From positions 1-32,678 of IMG/VR virus record IMGVR_UViG_3300023210_000126: a stretch of 32,678 nt of DNA; one strand, 5' to 3'. The notes below the pieces were generated by a model. The model was not told where the DNA came from, did not search any database, and saw nothing but the letters and a program-made list of their open reading frames with translations. Position numbers and translations under genes: made by a program. This stretch comes from a virus. Below are positions 5,137 through 13,343 of the stretch, piece after piece; position 1 is the first letter of the stretch, and the number at the start of each line of letters is the position of its first letter.

Positions 5137-7080
5137 ATGGCTATTGGTCGCATTTCAGGACCAATGCTTAAGTCAAACCTAACACGATTAGGTACGGATT
5201 TAGCATTTGAAACAGATTTACTTTATTTAGACGTAGCTAATTCTCGTATTGGCATCAACAAAGCCATCCCCACTGTGCCATTGGATGTTGTTGGTGTTGT
5301 TAATTTCAATGCAGGCGCAACCCACATCGGTTTACAGCTAACTGGTACCGATACTTTCCAAGACATTTATCTTGTCAATTCAGGCGGTGCAGTTAGATTA
5401 CGTTCTAATAATGATAATTTTTTAATAGCTCCCAACGGCACTAACACTGCGATTACTGTAAACGGCACTGATCAATCATCTACCTTCTCTGGTGACATCA
5501 CTAACGGAAGCCTTCGTATTGCGGGTAACCAAATCCTCACGGACACCACCAACGAAAACATTGTTCTAGCACCAGCGGGTACTGGATATGTTATTGGTGT
5601 CACCCCTCCAGCATCCGATAACACCACGAAACTCGCAACAACAGCATATGTTCAAACCGAACTTGGTGGCATTACCGTAAACCAAATTGTTCAATTAGAC
5701 ACTAGCATTACCGCAACAGATACGGGTTCTGATGGTACACTAACATTTGACACAGACGGCACAACTGCGCTAACCATTACTGGTGGTGCATCGCCTGTAC
5801 ATACAGTTGTCGGTGTTATTGCAGCACCCGATGGCTCATTTTCAAGTCCACCATTCACAAACACAGGCAACACCAATACAGGAATCTACTTTCCGGCAAC
5901 TGATGCTGTTGGAATCACCGCAGGTAATAGTGAAGGTTTGCGCGTTGGTGGTAATGGTAAGGTATATATCAAAGAGTCATCCAACGCCAGTATGACTACT
6001 GGTTTGACTATTAACCAAGGTACCGCAAGTGATGAAATTCTTGCCTTGAAATCTAGTTCGGATATCACTCACGGAATGACTACGCTAGCAGAAACTGATA
6101 CGTATTTTTCCATTAGAAAGCTATCTGATACAGTCGGCGGTACACAAATACGATCATTCAGTGATACTACTGGTATCTCCGCGTTTGAAATTGCTGCATA
6201 TGATGGCGGCACTCCAGACACTACCGACACCTCTGCCTCTTATGGTATTATTTCATTATCCGGCAGCAAGGCAAACGGAACAGGTAATCAGGTTGCAGCC
6301 GCTACTGAAAACATTATGTCCATTGATGACGGTTCTAGTACCCGCTGGCTAATCAAAGGCAATGGTGACATTCATCAGATTGCAGGTGATTATACGCTTG
6401 ATTCTGGCACAGTAACAGCAACCACATTCTCCGGAGCACTATCGGGCAACGCAACAACCGCAACGTCGGCAGCAGGTTGGACGACCGGTAGAACGATCAC
6501 ATTGACAGGTGATGCTACTGGTGTCTCCGCAGCATGGGATGGAACTGGCAACATATCATTCGCTACTGTTGTGGGCAATGACACCCACACGCATGATGCA
6601 AACAACCTTACTGGAACAATTCTGAATTCTGGAGTTGTTACCTCAAGTCTGACCACCGTTGGTGTATTGGGGTCAGGTTCAATCTCATCCGGCTTTGGAA
6701 ACATTGATAACGGATCGTCTACCTTGTCTACCGGTGCAGCGACCTTCACGGGTGAACTTACTATGTCGGTCACTGATGCTATATCAGCAGCAGGTACCAC
6801 ACAGGGTGCAGCCACGGCCTTGACAACCACATTCAACCGTGTGACCACAGTTGTGTCAGCATCCGCCGAGGCTGTTGTACTACCAACCGCAGTCGCAGGA
6901 AGAGTGATCTATATTTTGAATGCAGACGCAGTGGACACGTTGAAAATTTTCCCAGCTACCAGTGATGATATTAACGATGGTGCTGCGAATGCTTCTACTG
7001 ATTTGGGCCCTGGCGCAAGAATTATGTTTGTTGCAGTGGACGCAACATCTTGGTATGGGTTCTACGGCGTATATGCTTGA
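5137..7080 (+). CDS. Tail-fibre-like structural protein
   Basis: 647 aa. The N-terminus (MAIGRISGPMLKSNLTRLGTDLAFETDLLYLDVANSRIGIN) and PLDVVG shaft-like repeats are typical of long fibre or adhesin proteins of T4-like marine phages. Later segments contain FTNTGNTNTGIYFPATDAVGI and the YTLDSGTVTATTFSGALSGNATTATSA type of shaft repeat, then ILNSGVVTSSLTTVG. The C-terminal 120 residues (VVLPTAVAGRVIYILNADAVDTLKIFP...SWYGFYGVYA) form a small conserved beta domain seen at the end of fibre-like proteins. No peptidase or chaperone (Peptidase S74) motif is evident. AGGAG six bases before the ATG supports the start. It is most likely a trimeric host-recognition or whisker-type fibre. Confidence 0.68.
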   Translation: MAIGRISGPMLKSNLTRLGTDLAFETDLLYLDVANSRIGINKAIPTVPLDVVGVVNFNAGATHIGLQLTGTDTFQDIYLVNSGGAVRLRSNNDNFLIAPNGTNTAITVNGTDQSSTFSGDITNGSLRIAGNQILTDTTNENIVLAPAGTGYVIGVTPPASDNTTKLATTAYVQTELGGITVNQIVQLDTSITATDTGSDGTLTFDTDGTTALTITGGASPVHTVVGVIAAPDGSFSSPPFTNTGNTNTGIYFPATDAVGITAGNSEGLRVGGNGKVYIKESSNASMTTGLTINQGTASDEILALKSSSDITHGMTTLAETDTYFSIRKLSDTVGGTQIRSFSDTTGISAFEIAAYDGGTPDTTDTSASYGIISLSGSKANGTGNQVAAATENIMSIDDGSSTRWLIKGNGDIHQIAGDYTLDSGTVTATTFSGALSGNATTATSAAGWTTGRTITLTGDATGVSAAWDGTGNISFATVVGNDTHTHDANNLTGTILNSGVVTSSLTTVGVLGSGSISSGFGNIDNGSSTLSTGAATFTGELTMSVTDAISAAGTTQGAATALTTTFNRVTTVVSASAEAVVLPTAVAGRVIYILNADAVDTLKIFPATSDDINDGAANASTDLGPGARIMFVAVDATSWYGFYGVYA

Positions 7081-7509
7081 TCATAACGACTCAATCGTTT
7101 TGATTTTCTCTTTGAATTCATCAAAGTTAAACGTGGAGTAAACGCCCGGATGTAATGGCTTCGGGTAAGCATCTATCAATGTCCAACAGTAGCCCTTGTG
7201 CTCGTTGTTCAATAACGGAATGAACTCTCTATCAACCGGACATACGTACGTGTGAAATTCGAACAATCGATCTTCTGATGTAAACTTTTCTATGGGTACA
7301 AATTTGGATATGATCGGAACGAAGCCAATCTCTTCTTTGGATTCACGAACTAACGCAGCAATCTCGGACTCATGTTGTTCCATCTTGCCGCCAACTAATC
7401 CCCATGTGTTGGTGTACTTGGTGTCATCTCTCATCAAGAAAAGATATCGTCTGGTCTCAGTGCTGAAATATAAACACCCTACCGCTTTAACTAGTTTACG
7501 CTTTGCCAT
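7081..7509 (-). CDS. Nudix hydrolase
   Basis: 142 aa, the usual size of a one-domain Nudix enzyme. The Nudix box spans residues 41-63: G-x5-E-x7-RE-x-x-EE-x-G-F, with E47, R55, E56, E59 and E60 available for Mg2+ binding. WGLVGGKMEQHE is the typical lead-in. The family hydrolyses nucleoside diphosphates linked to another moiety; the substrate cannot be read from the sequence. The stop abuts the convergent fibre gene stop with no spacer. The start overlaps the upstream gene by 14 bases, so the two are translationally linked. Phage Nudix proteins can sanitise nucleotides or alter RNA 5' ends; which applies here is unknown. Confidence 0.9.
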   Translation of the reverse strand: MAKRKLVKAVGCLYFSTETRRYLFLMRDDTKYTNTWGLVGGKMEQHESEIAALVRESKEEIGFVPIISKFVPIEKFTSEDRLFEFHTYVCPVDREFIPLLNNEHKGYCWTLIDAYPKPLHPGVYSTFNFDEFKEKIKTIESL

Positions 7510-8098
7510 ATGATATCATACTATCCTTGTATTTTTGATAGGATCGTTCCAAAATTTGTCTGTGTTTATCCTGATCCAAAATCCCTTGGAAATATAAGAT
7601 CATTCTGTTCTGATCCTGATCAGCACCATGTATGCCATCAGACGCCCTCATGACGAACGTGTTCGTCTCTGGTGGGGTTACTCCATATGTCTTGACCCCT
7701 GCCCCATCAACAACGAAAAACTTCCCTACGGTACCGGATATCAACATACGATATCCACACGGCTCATTGGATTGGGTATGATCATATAGTGACTGATTTA
7801 TTTCAGGTGTCGTGAAGTCAATATGCGCCTTTGTCATTAACTCTGGCTTGGTTCTATGAAATTTCACATTTACGTATTCGGTGAACGGCAAATGCATATC
7901 AAAAAAATCTATCACATCTTGCCATTCATCGTGCATAAAATCAGCAAACCCGACCGTGCTGTAATTTTTAGTCGGTTCCGTCAACCTCATTACGTCCCAA
8001 AATCCGAATTCAAATTCAGGGACAAAGGTATCCGCTAACTCATTCAGGCGAGTATTAATCGGAATGTCGATGGGCAAAAATAAAGTGTTTTCAAACAT
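7496..8098 (-). CDS. 2OG-Fe(II) oxygenase-like protein
   Basis: 200 aa from the ATG at 8098 (a GTG at 8113 is also in frame). HID at residues 92-94, H157 in GIHGAD and R165 are spaced like the H-x-D...H...R/K iron and co-substrate site of double-stranded beta-helix dioxygenases, with CGYRMLISG and TFVMRA as core strands. Such phage proteins hydroxylate proteins or modified bases, but the substrate is unknown. It lies directly downstream of the gp15-like gene and overlaps the Nudix gene, forming a small accessory pair inside a structural operon. The ATG lies five bases after a TATACT box without a Shine-Dalgarno. Assignment is by pattern; a cupin-like non-enzymatic fold is an alternative. Confidence 0.5.
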   Translation of the reverse strand: MFENTLFLPIDIPINTRLNELADTFVPEFEFGFWDVMRLTEPTKNYSTVGFADFMHDEWQDVIDFFDMHLPFTEYVNVKFHRTKPELMTKAHIDFTTPEINQSLYDHTQSNEPCGYRMLISGTVGKFFVVDGAGVKTYGVTPPETNTFVMRASDGIHGADQDQNRMILYFQGILDQDKHRQILERSYQKYKDSMISYGKA

Positions 8099-8103
8099 AC
8101 TAC

Positions 8104-8133
8104 AGTATAACACACATCAATGCTATAATACAA
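8104..8133 (-). promoter_or_regulatory. Weak sigma70-like promoter before the oxygenase-like gene
   Basis: Minus strand TTGTAT, 18-base spacer, TATACT, then only five bases to the ATG at 8098. The -35 is poor, so confidence is low. Confidence 0.25.
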
Positions 8134-9544
8134 CACTCCAATGACCACCGGAGTATTCTCCCTCATAGGATTTGATCCACTGATTGGTTGACCATTTGTA
8201 TTGAATGCCAGATGTGGTGTTCGTTACGTACTGTACCGTTGTACCGTTCGCACTAGCATCAAAATCAACAGTCCATTCGGTGCCATCGTATGCAATGATA
8301 TCATTTGCCGATGCAATCAATTCTTCACCACCAGTACCTTTCCAAGCATCCGCACCATCTGTGTTAGAAGCATCTCCGATATCTTCCAATATCAAATATC
8401 TCTGTCCAGACGTAGCTGCGGCCAATCCACCAGCAGTTCCCGGCCCAACTTGGGTAGGATTGACAATACTCAATACTGCTGTTTGGGTGTTGGTGGGAAT
8501 AGTATCTGTGTCCACTGTGAACAACAATACGGTCTTATCAGTAGGATGATATGCAACTGTTCCAACAACTTCAGTGAAAACCTCAATCTCATTGGGGTCT
8601 TGGTTGAATTTCAATTGAGTAATACCACCTGTGAGTTCGCCATATTGATTGATGAAAGCATCCCAATTCATTGCAGTGTTTGCATAATTGATAGAAGGGG
8701 AGCCAATCTCGTCATTCTGGATATCAAGAGTTTCTTGAACTCTCAGTAATTTGACTTGGTTGCCCAATAATAGCACACCAGCATCAAGTGGTGAAATCGT
8801 TTGACGATTGCCCAACAAGATATCATCAGTAAGAATTCCCTGTGGAATTTGGCCGTCTTCGTCATACATACTTGCAATGATCTTGTAGATCACACCAAGC
8901 TTCTTGACCTTCGCTGGCATACTGATCCAAATAGGTGTCTTGAAAGATAACGTAGCGACATCAATTTGATCATCACCGCCCATTGGCACTGAACGAGATG
9001 TCCATTGAACATTCTGAAGTTCAAGAATACTCAATGAGGTCCAATCCAGATAGTTATCGGTAGATTGAAGTTCGAGACTTGGGTTAAACAAACACAAAAT
9101 TTGTTCAAGGAGTTGTAACTTTTGATCGGTATTGCTGGTCCAGATATCCACCTTCACCATCAAATTGTATGGCGCTGGCATAAATCGATCCACTGTGAAA
9201 GCGTTACCTTGTGTGGTCTCATATGACTCGGTGGTCGTGTTATACTTACGTTCACGTAGGTGTTTAGAATCAACGAACGTTGGGTCTTGCCGCCACTCGG
9301 GATTGTAATCCAACGAGTCAACATAGCAACTGATCATGGGAACGGTCTGTGTACCGGACTCACTGTTCTGGCGTAAGATGACAGAAGCTTGTCTTGACGC
9401 ATCTCCATATCGCGCAGGGACGCGCATCAAGGCAGCATTGCCATCTCGTTCAATGCCGGTTTGAACTTGGAAGTTCGAGAACAAGCGAATGATCTGCAGC
9501 AAATATCGCTTGATTTGTTCGTCGTAGAAATGTTGCTGGAGCAT
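8123..9544 (-). CDS. 15: Tail sheath terminator/stabiliser gp15-like
   Basis: 473 aa from the ATG at 9544. The N-terminus MLQQHFYDEQIKRYLLQIIRLFSNFQVQ ... MRVPARYG aligns in pattern with T4 gp15 (FYN-x-x-x-RRY ... LFSNIQ ... IRVPITY), and PAPYNLMVKVDIWT...KLQLLEQILCLFNPSLEL matches the gp15 core (PIKMIYELSIFT ... IVEQILPYFQP). gp15 caps the tail and joins it to the neck. T4 gp15 is 272 aa; here residues about 260-473 are an extra domain whose end (SGIQYKWSTNQWIKSYEGEYSGG) looks like a surface or fibre module. A GTG at 9565 is also in frame, but 9544 matches T4 and starts one base after the stop of an upstream relic gene. Confidence 0.8.
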   Translation of the reverse strand: MLQQHFYDEQIKRYLLQIIRLFSNFQVQTGIERDGNAALMRVPARYGDASRQASVILRQNSESGTQTVPMISCYVDSLDYNPEWRQDPTFVDSKHLRERKYNTTTESYETTQGNAFTVDRFMPAPYNLMVKVDIWTSNTDQKLQLLEQILCLFNPSLELQSTDNYLDWTSLSILELQNVQWTSRSVPMGGDDQIDVATLSFKTPIWISMPAKVKKLGVIYKIIASMYDEDGQIPQGILTDDILLGNRQTISPLDAGVLLLGNQVKLLRVQETLDIQNDEIGSPSINYANTAMNWDAFINQYGELTGGITQLKFNQDPNEIEVFTEVVGTVAYHPTDKTVLLFTVDTDTIPTNTQTAVLSIVNPTQVGPGTAGGLAAATSGQRYLILEDIGDASNTDGADAWKGTGGEELIASANDIIAYDGTEWTVDFDASANGTTVQYVTNTTSGIQYKWSTNQWIKSYEGEYSGGHWSVVL

Positions 9545-9545
9545 G

Positions 9546-9786
9546 TTATTTGTCCATCCATACACGTTTGCCGTCTATCTTTTTCCAAGTCTTTCCCTTG
9601 TACTTCTGACCAACAGCCCTACAATGATCTGCCATCTTTTGTTTGAACTCTTCATTTTCGTACATTTTCTTAGAAACCTCTGATCGCATCTGTTTATATT
9701 CTTCTGTAGATCGTGTTCTCTTGGATCGTTTGCCCTACGTATTTCTTATGGTTGATTGTGTTTGTTATAATATATATGTACATCAT
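9546..9786 (-). pseudogene. Decayed GIY-YIG homing endonuclease
   Basis: From ATGATG at 9786 the frame reads MMYIYIITNTINHKKYVGQT, a textbook GIY-YIG N-terminus, but stops about 30 codons in. In another frame the last 60 or so codons (TRSTEEYKQMRSEVSKKMYENEEF...) end KGKTWKKIDGKRVWMDK before TAA 9548-9546, a C-terminal module usual for phage GIY-YIG endonucleases. The catalytic middle is missing, so an internal deletion with frameshift is inferred. The relic sits exactly between the fibre-like gene and gp15, with one base between its stop and the gp15 ATG, so it marks an old HEG insertion. Confidence 0.75.
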
Positions 9787-9787
9787 G

Positions 9788-9795
9788 TATTTATG
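9788..9795 (-). promoter_or_regulatory. Late promoter box CATAAATA before the HEG relic
   Basis: Minus strand CATAAATA ends one base before the ATG at 9786 and four bases before the second ATG at 9783, the same close spacing seen at other HEG starts. It may now serve gp15 downstream. Confidence 0.45.
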
Positions 9796-9829
9796 CCAAT
9801 AAAGTAAAAGTGCGTTTGTAAAGCCATGA

Positions 9830-11140
9830 TTATCCTAGGTCTGGTTCAAAGGTTTGCGTGATGAATAGTTTGGCATCCCAAATCTTGATATCTGAATCTC
9901 TTGGGGTTAAGTAAATAGTTCCACCATTGGTGATGAATGTTCCGAGTGTGAAAATGGGAATGCTCCATGAAAATTGATTGTCTAAGTTCGCACCCTTAAC
10001 AAAGATTTTGTGTTCCGCAAACACAACACCAAGCGCACCGCCGATATCAATTTCTAAATCGATGTGTGCTTGTAAACCAGCATCATATGAAGCCGTGATC
10101 TGCAAACGTATATCATAACAATTTCCAGACGTGGCGGGTGTGATTTTATTAGTTGATGTATTCCAAATTGAACCTGATAATGGTGCGTATGTAGTATTTG
10201 TACCACTTGCAAGACCATCGATGGTTAATTGTGTTCTTGCGTCTTCTACTATCGCTAATTTGTTAGAGACAATATTAATAGACTCTGCATGATTTGTCCA
10301 ACCGCCCACTCTTGTATTTGGAGTGCCTGTATTATCTTTGAAAGTCCAACCAGTCGAACTCTCATCAATTCCGCCAGCATCCAATGGCGTCCCTGCCGCA
10401 GCAAAAGTACAATTCGAAAATTGTCCAGATGTGGCAGGATTAATAGCACTATCAATATCAATTCCGGTTTGACCGGCAGCAGTAAGAAATTGTGTACCAT
10501 CCACATTGAAAATATTTGGAGTAGTACCGGATGCCATTGTCATCATAGTTGGCGTTCCAGTGAGACTAAAGAACCCACATGATCTAAACAGTATAGCAGT
10601 CCATGCTCCACTAATGGTTACACCAGCCGCACCACCCGACCATCGTGTGTTGGTGAATACCGCAGCAATACCATTAGTAATGGAATCTACGCCAGCGGAA
10701 TTAAGTGTAATATCATCGAATCTGTAAAATTTACCAGCCGCACCAAGATTGAAACATGGACCACCCGTGTTTGTCAAACTACAGTGCATAATCGTTAGGG
10801 TCTCATCACTGGTGATCATCGCGGCAACGTTGTTTGTTGTTAGTGATATAACCTCTGAACTTCTTCCAAAAATTCCAATAGCGCCAGCCGAAGCGTCTAT
10901 TCGGTTCACACCAATATCAATTGCACCATTTATCATGTAAGTTTTCCCAGTAACTAGCGTGATAACACCAGAAACTGGTGTTGGGAAATCAGCCAACGCA
11001 TTAATCTCTACAACTGCGGCAGGGTCTTTAACAGACACAACTAAATCTCTCATGTCTTGTGCAGTGATGGCACCGTTTGATTGACCGTCTTGAAATAATG
11101 TTGTTAATAATTCTGTTGTTGTTCTTACTGTATCTACCAT
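9830..11140 (-). CDS. Beta-helix fibre or whisker-like structural protein
   Basis: 436 aa. The N-terminus (TELLTTLFQDGQSNGAITAQDMRDLVVSVK) is a short domain common to phage fibre-like proteins. The middle, about 60-290, has evenly spaced Asn, Thr and Gly with segments such as FRFDDITLNSAG and FSNCTFAAAGTP, suggesting a right-handed beta helix like that of pectate-lyase folds and tail spikes, though no catalytic residues are evident. The C-terminal 150 residues resemble a jelly-roll head domain (YDIRLQITASYDAGLQAHIDLEI...). It lies between gp14 and gp15, the place where neck-associated fibres sit in relatives, so a neck whisker or collar fibre is a reasonable inference. It starts nine bases after the gp14 stop. 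Confidence 0.6.
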   Translation of the reverse strand: MVDTVRTTTELLTTLFQDGQSNGAITAQDMRDLVVSVKDPAAVVEINALADFPTPVSGVITLVTGKTYMINGAIDIGVNRIDASAGAIGIFGRSSEVISLTTNNVAAMITSDETLTIMHCSLTNTGGPCFNLGAAGKFYRFDDITLNSAGVDSITNGIAAVFTNTRWSGGAAGVTISGAWTAILFRSCGFFSLTGTPTMMTMASGTTPNIFNVDGTQFLTAAGQTGIDIDSAINPATSGQFSNCTFAAAGTPLDAGGIDESSTGWTFKDNTGTPNTRVGGWTNHAESINIVSNKLAIVEDARTQLTIDGLASGTNTTYAPLSGSIWNTSTNKITPATSGNCYDIRLQITASYDAGLQAHIDLEIDIGGALGVVFAEHKIFVKGANLDNQFSWSIPIFTLGTFITNGGTIYLTPRDSDIKIWDAKLFITQTFEPDLG

Positions 11141-11149
11141 TTGTTATCC

Positions 11150-12319
11150 TTAATCAAATTCTGCGGCAAACGCTGCAGCGAACGCGCCTTCTATGTCTGG
11201 TGTAGCAACGATATCAGCTTTCGCCGATAACAAATCACTTAAGTTCTGGTTAACATTCACAGTCGTTACACCATCTTGTGCCGTGAATGTTCCTGAGTTG
11301 TTAATGAACGATCCTCTGATATTTAGGGATGTTCCCGGTGAGTAATCAGTATTCACCGCATCTTCGATCTTGACCCACTTAGCGCCATCCCAGCGGAACA
11401 ATCTATTAGGTAGATAGTCCAGCCTCAATACATAGTCACCTATGCTCGGGGATGTTGGGAAGGTAATGCTCGGCAACACCGAGAAACCATTGGGAGCTTC
11501 GCCGTCGCCGTACAACAATGTATTGGTGAAGTTCGCATTAGCTGATTCTTCAGGACCAAGCATCTCTCCACTGTCGTCATCAACAGGAACAACATAGAAT
11601 TGATCAATGTCGTACCCAGACTCAGGGGTTTCGGCTTCAGCTTGTTGGAGAATGGCGTCGTTGATCGCGATTTCGTCTTGATATGAACTCAACAGGTCTT
11701 TAAGGGTCGAGCCACCTTCGCTGAATGTTGTGTTCGTGAAGATATCTCGGTATTCTTGTGAATCCACAATAGGAGTACATTTGACGCGCCATAAATGAGG
11801 CCACCACGAAGGCCCGAAGCCTTCGGAAGCATTGCTTGCGTCTTCGATCTTGTAATACCGCTTCAGTGCCGCCGGAATCCCCTCATGACCTAAACTGTAA
11901 TAGTCTTTCAGGTGTTGAAGTTCCAACACATCACCATTCATGAGCTTTCTGCCCAGTTGTGCGACCATATCGTTGATATGGAATGTGATAAACAGAGTAT
12001 CCCCTGCTAATGTCAAACCAAACTGAGATAAATCGAAGTCAATGTCGGAAACGTTGTACACACCACGTATATCGTACACCGATTGGTCATATTTGCGATC
12101 ACGGTTCTCTAAAAACAACAAATCTTGAATGTTTTGCTCACTAACTGTTGCATATGATGGCTCAGTCGCGTCTTCAGTGGCACCTTGATCAAAAGTACCA
12201 AGATATAGATGCACATTTATTCCGGTTCCGCCAATAGTATACATCTCAGATGCACGTTGATCCTGAAACTGATAATCGGTATTGTGCTGACCATTTTGCC
12301 ACAAACTTATCTTTGGAAT
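11150..12319 (-). CDS. 14: Neck protein gp14-like, apparent AUU start
   Basis: About 389 aa. SDIDFDLSQFGLTLAGDTLFITFHIND ... GDVLELQHL followed by PHLWRVKCTPIVDSQEYRD resembles the gp14 core of T4-type phages (DFISKFGL-x-I-x-D-x-V...GDLIYFP...FEINWV). gp14 works with gp13 in the neck to close the filled head and accept the tail. There is no ATG: the first candidate with a good ribosome site (AGGAG, seven bases away) is ATT at 12319, giving (M)PKISLWQNGQHNTDY; an in-frame TTG at 12304 lacks a well-spaced site. T4 gp14 is 256 aa, so the C-terminal 130 or so residues, including a FRWDGAKWVKI fibre-type motif, are an extension. A late box lies 24-31 bases upstream. Confidence 0.62.
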   Translation of the reverse strand: MPKISLWQNGQHNTDYQFQDQRASEMYTIGGTGINVHLYLGTFDQGATEDATEPSYATVSEQNIQDLLFLENRDRKYDQSVYDIRGVYNVSDIDFDLSQFGLTLAGDTLFITFHINDMVAQLGRKLMNGDVLELQHLKDYYSLGHEGIPAALKRYYKIEDASNASEGFGPSWWPHLWRVKCTPIVDSQEYRDIFTNTTFSEGGSTLKDLLSSYQDEIAINDAILQQAEAETPESGYDIDQFYVVPVDDDSGEMLGPEESANANFTNTLLYGDGEAPNGFSVLPSITFPTSPSIGDYVLRLDYLPNRLFRWDGAKWVKIEDAVNTDYSPGTSLNIRGSFINNSGTFTAQDGVTTVNVNQNLSDLLSAKADIVATPDIEGAFAAAFAAEFD

Positions 12320-12341
12320 CGTACTTCTCCTTGCTTATATA

Positions 12342-13082
12342 CTATTTATGAACACACGCAGTAGAACAGTACACACCTTTGCTATCCCGCACTTTATACT
12401 CAAACTTGGAACTACATGTTTTGCATGTGGATGTTTTCCAGTGTTTGTTAGCGTCCGGATTTTCTGGATTCTTCCGGCATTTATCGCCATGCCACCGTTT
12501 GAATATAGGAGATGGTATCTCATTTTTGCAATATACACAGGATACCTTTATATTGTTTGGATTATTTGGACCAGACATTCGTCGTGCTGCACCCGGTTTG
12601 GGTTTACCTTTGTGGGCATCGCTGAGTTTTTTACATTCTTCGGGGGATTTAACTCTACCGGCATGAGACCGTGACATCTTGGCTTTGGTTTCCGGAGTGT
12701 GTTTTGTGCCCCATCTCGGGTTCTTATCGCCTATCATCCTTTCTCGTTTTGAATTACTATATCCGATTTTCAACTGCGCATACAGGTGTGAACTCACCTT
12801 ATATCGCTTGTGTTTATCAGATACCATCCACAACATGCATCCAAAAGCATTCCACATTTGCCACTTATGCTTGGTAGCGGATACCATTTTGGTCAACAAC
12901 CAATGACAAATGAAGTGTTCTCTTGTAGTAAGTACGACTAAATTATTTCCACGCTCACCACCCATACATTTAGGCATGATGTGATGTATTTCTGTTCCGG
13001 CAGTTTTACGAGGCAAATTTCTTGCTTGTGCGGAATCGATGATGTTATAATACCAAGTAGTGTATTTGTTGCTCTTAAACAT
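12342..13082 (-). CDS. HNH homing endonuclease with NUMOD3 and two zinc fingers
   Basis: 246 aa. The N-terminus MFKSNKYTTWYYNIIDSAQAR is shared by all HNH HEGs here. TEIHHIMPKCMGGERGNNLVVLT (30-52) then REHFICHWLL is the HNH site, with H33/H34, N46/N47 and H57/H60 as likely catalytic or metal residues. GDKNPRWGTKHTPETKAKM (118-136) is a NUMOD3 DNA-binding repeat. Residues 182-202 form the C-x2-C...RWHGDKC finger and 220-243 a second CxxC...CxxxC finger not found in its relatives. It lies between the gp14 gene and the structured leader at 13180. Its last codons (HK-stop) overlap the gp14 late box. It overlaps a 34-codon ORF upstream by eight bases and has AGGA before its ATG. Confidence 0.88.
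   Translation of the reverse strand: MFKSNKYTTWYYNIIDSAQARNLPRKTAGTEIHHIMPKCMGGERGNNLVVLTTREHFICHWLLTKMVSATKHKWQMWNAFGCMLWMVSDKHKRYKVSSHLYAQLKIGYSNSKRERMIGDKNPRWGTKHTPETKAKMSRSHAGRVKSPEECKKLSDAHKGKPKPGAARRMSGPNNPNNIKVSCVYCKNEIPSPIFKRWHGDKCRKNPENPDANKHWKTSTCKTCSSKFEYKVRDSKGVYCSTACVHK
12343..12350 (-). promoter_or_regulatory. Late promoter box CATAAATA for gp14
   Basis: Minus-strand CATAAATA sits inside the final codons and stop of the upstream HEG. Expected transcripts start near 12337, leaving a short leader with AGGAG (12331-12327) before the gp14 start. Confidence 0.6.
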
Positions 13083-13179
13083 ATGTGATCCTAAATTGAT
13101 GTGAAATTATGGTGGCTTCTTCTTGTGAATAGCCTTGGTTAATCCAGTATTGAATTCGTGATTTTATAAATATGATCAT
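13075..13179 (-). CDS. 34-aa ORF between the structured leader and an HNH HEG
   Basis: ATG at 13179 to TAA 13077-13075; the product starts MIIFIKSRIQYWINQGYSQE and ends ISHQFRITYV. The ATG is preceded by GGAGG with about ten bases of spacing, inside the conserved leader element. The stop overlaps the HEG ATG in ATGTTTAA, so translation of the HEG is probably coupled. R-x-x-YW-x-x-x-GYS-x-EEA resembles a linker motif in other phage endonucleases, so this may be a relic of an earlier HEG. Function unknown. Confidence 0.45.
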   Translation of the reverse strand: MIIFIKSRIQYWINQGYSQEEATIISHQFRITYV

Positions 13180-13247
13180 TGCTGATGTCCCTCCAGACGT
13201 TAGAGTAAGCGGATGTTTCCAGCATCGCGGCTTACATTGTATTTATC
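13180..13247 (-). promoter_or_regulatory. Structured leader element, copy 1 (late box, hairpin, conserved SD block)
   Basis: Minus strand: GATAAATA (13247-13240), then an ATG directly followed by TAA, a 6-bp stem GTAAGC (13235-13230) / GCTTAC (13210-13205) with an inner GATG/CATC hairpin, and a conserved block of about 29 bases with GGAGG (13194-13190) ending at the ATG 13179. The second copy at 18008-18072 keeps the block and the stem with compensatory changes. A late transcript would start at or within the stem, so the element probably forms a 5' hairpin and controls access to the ribosome site. Confidence 0.65.
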
Positions 13248-13343
13248 ACTTACTACGTATTTATTGAAAAAACTCTTGACAATTATGTAGATCGTGCGTA
13301 ACCTTGTATAAGTAATTGCTATATAGGATAAAAAAGGCGCAAG

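Noticed and set aside
8201-8749. 182-aa plus-strand ORF within gp15
   Set aside because: It lies opposite the recognised gp15 frame, and its composition (Cys/Arg/Ile-rich) and absence of a ribosome site mark it as a shadow.
9760-9775. Plus-strand TATAAT near 9767 as a promoter
   Set aside because: No gene lies downstream on that strand before 13344, and the match is inside the AT-rich HEG relic.
13182-13203. Hammerhead-type ribozyme core (CTGATG...) on the plus strand
   Set aside because: The plus strand does form an 8-bp wobble-containing stem, but the GAAA core and cleavage triplet are absent; the conserved block is better explained by its Shine-Dalgarno on the minus strand.
13276-13312. 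Sigma70 promoter for the gene at 13344 (TTGACA 13276-13281)
   Set aside because: At 17 bases the -10 would be TAACCT; the better TATAAG (13307-13312) is 25 bases away. Too poor to call.
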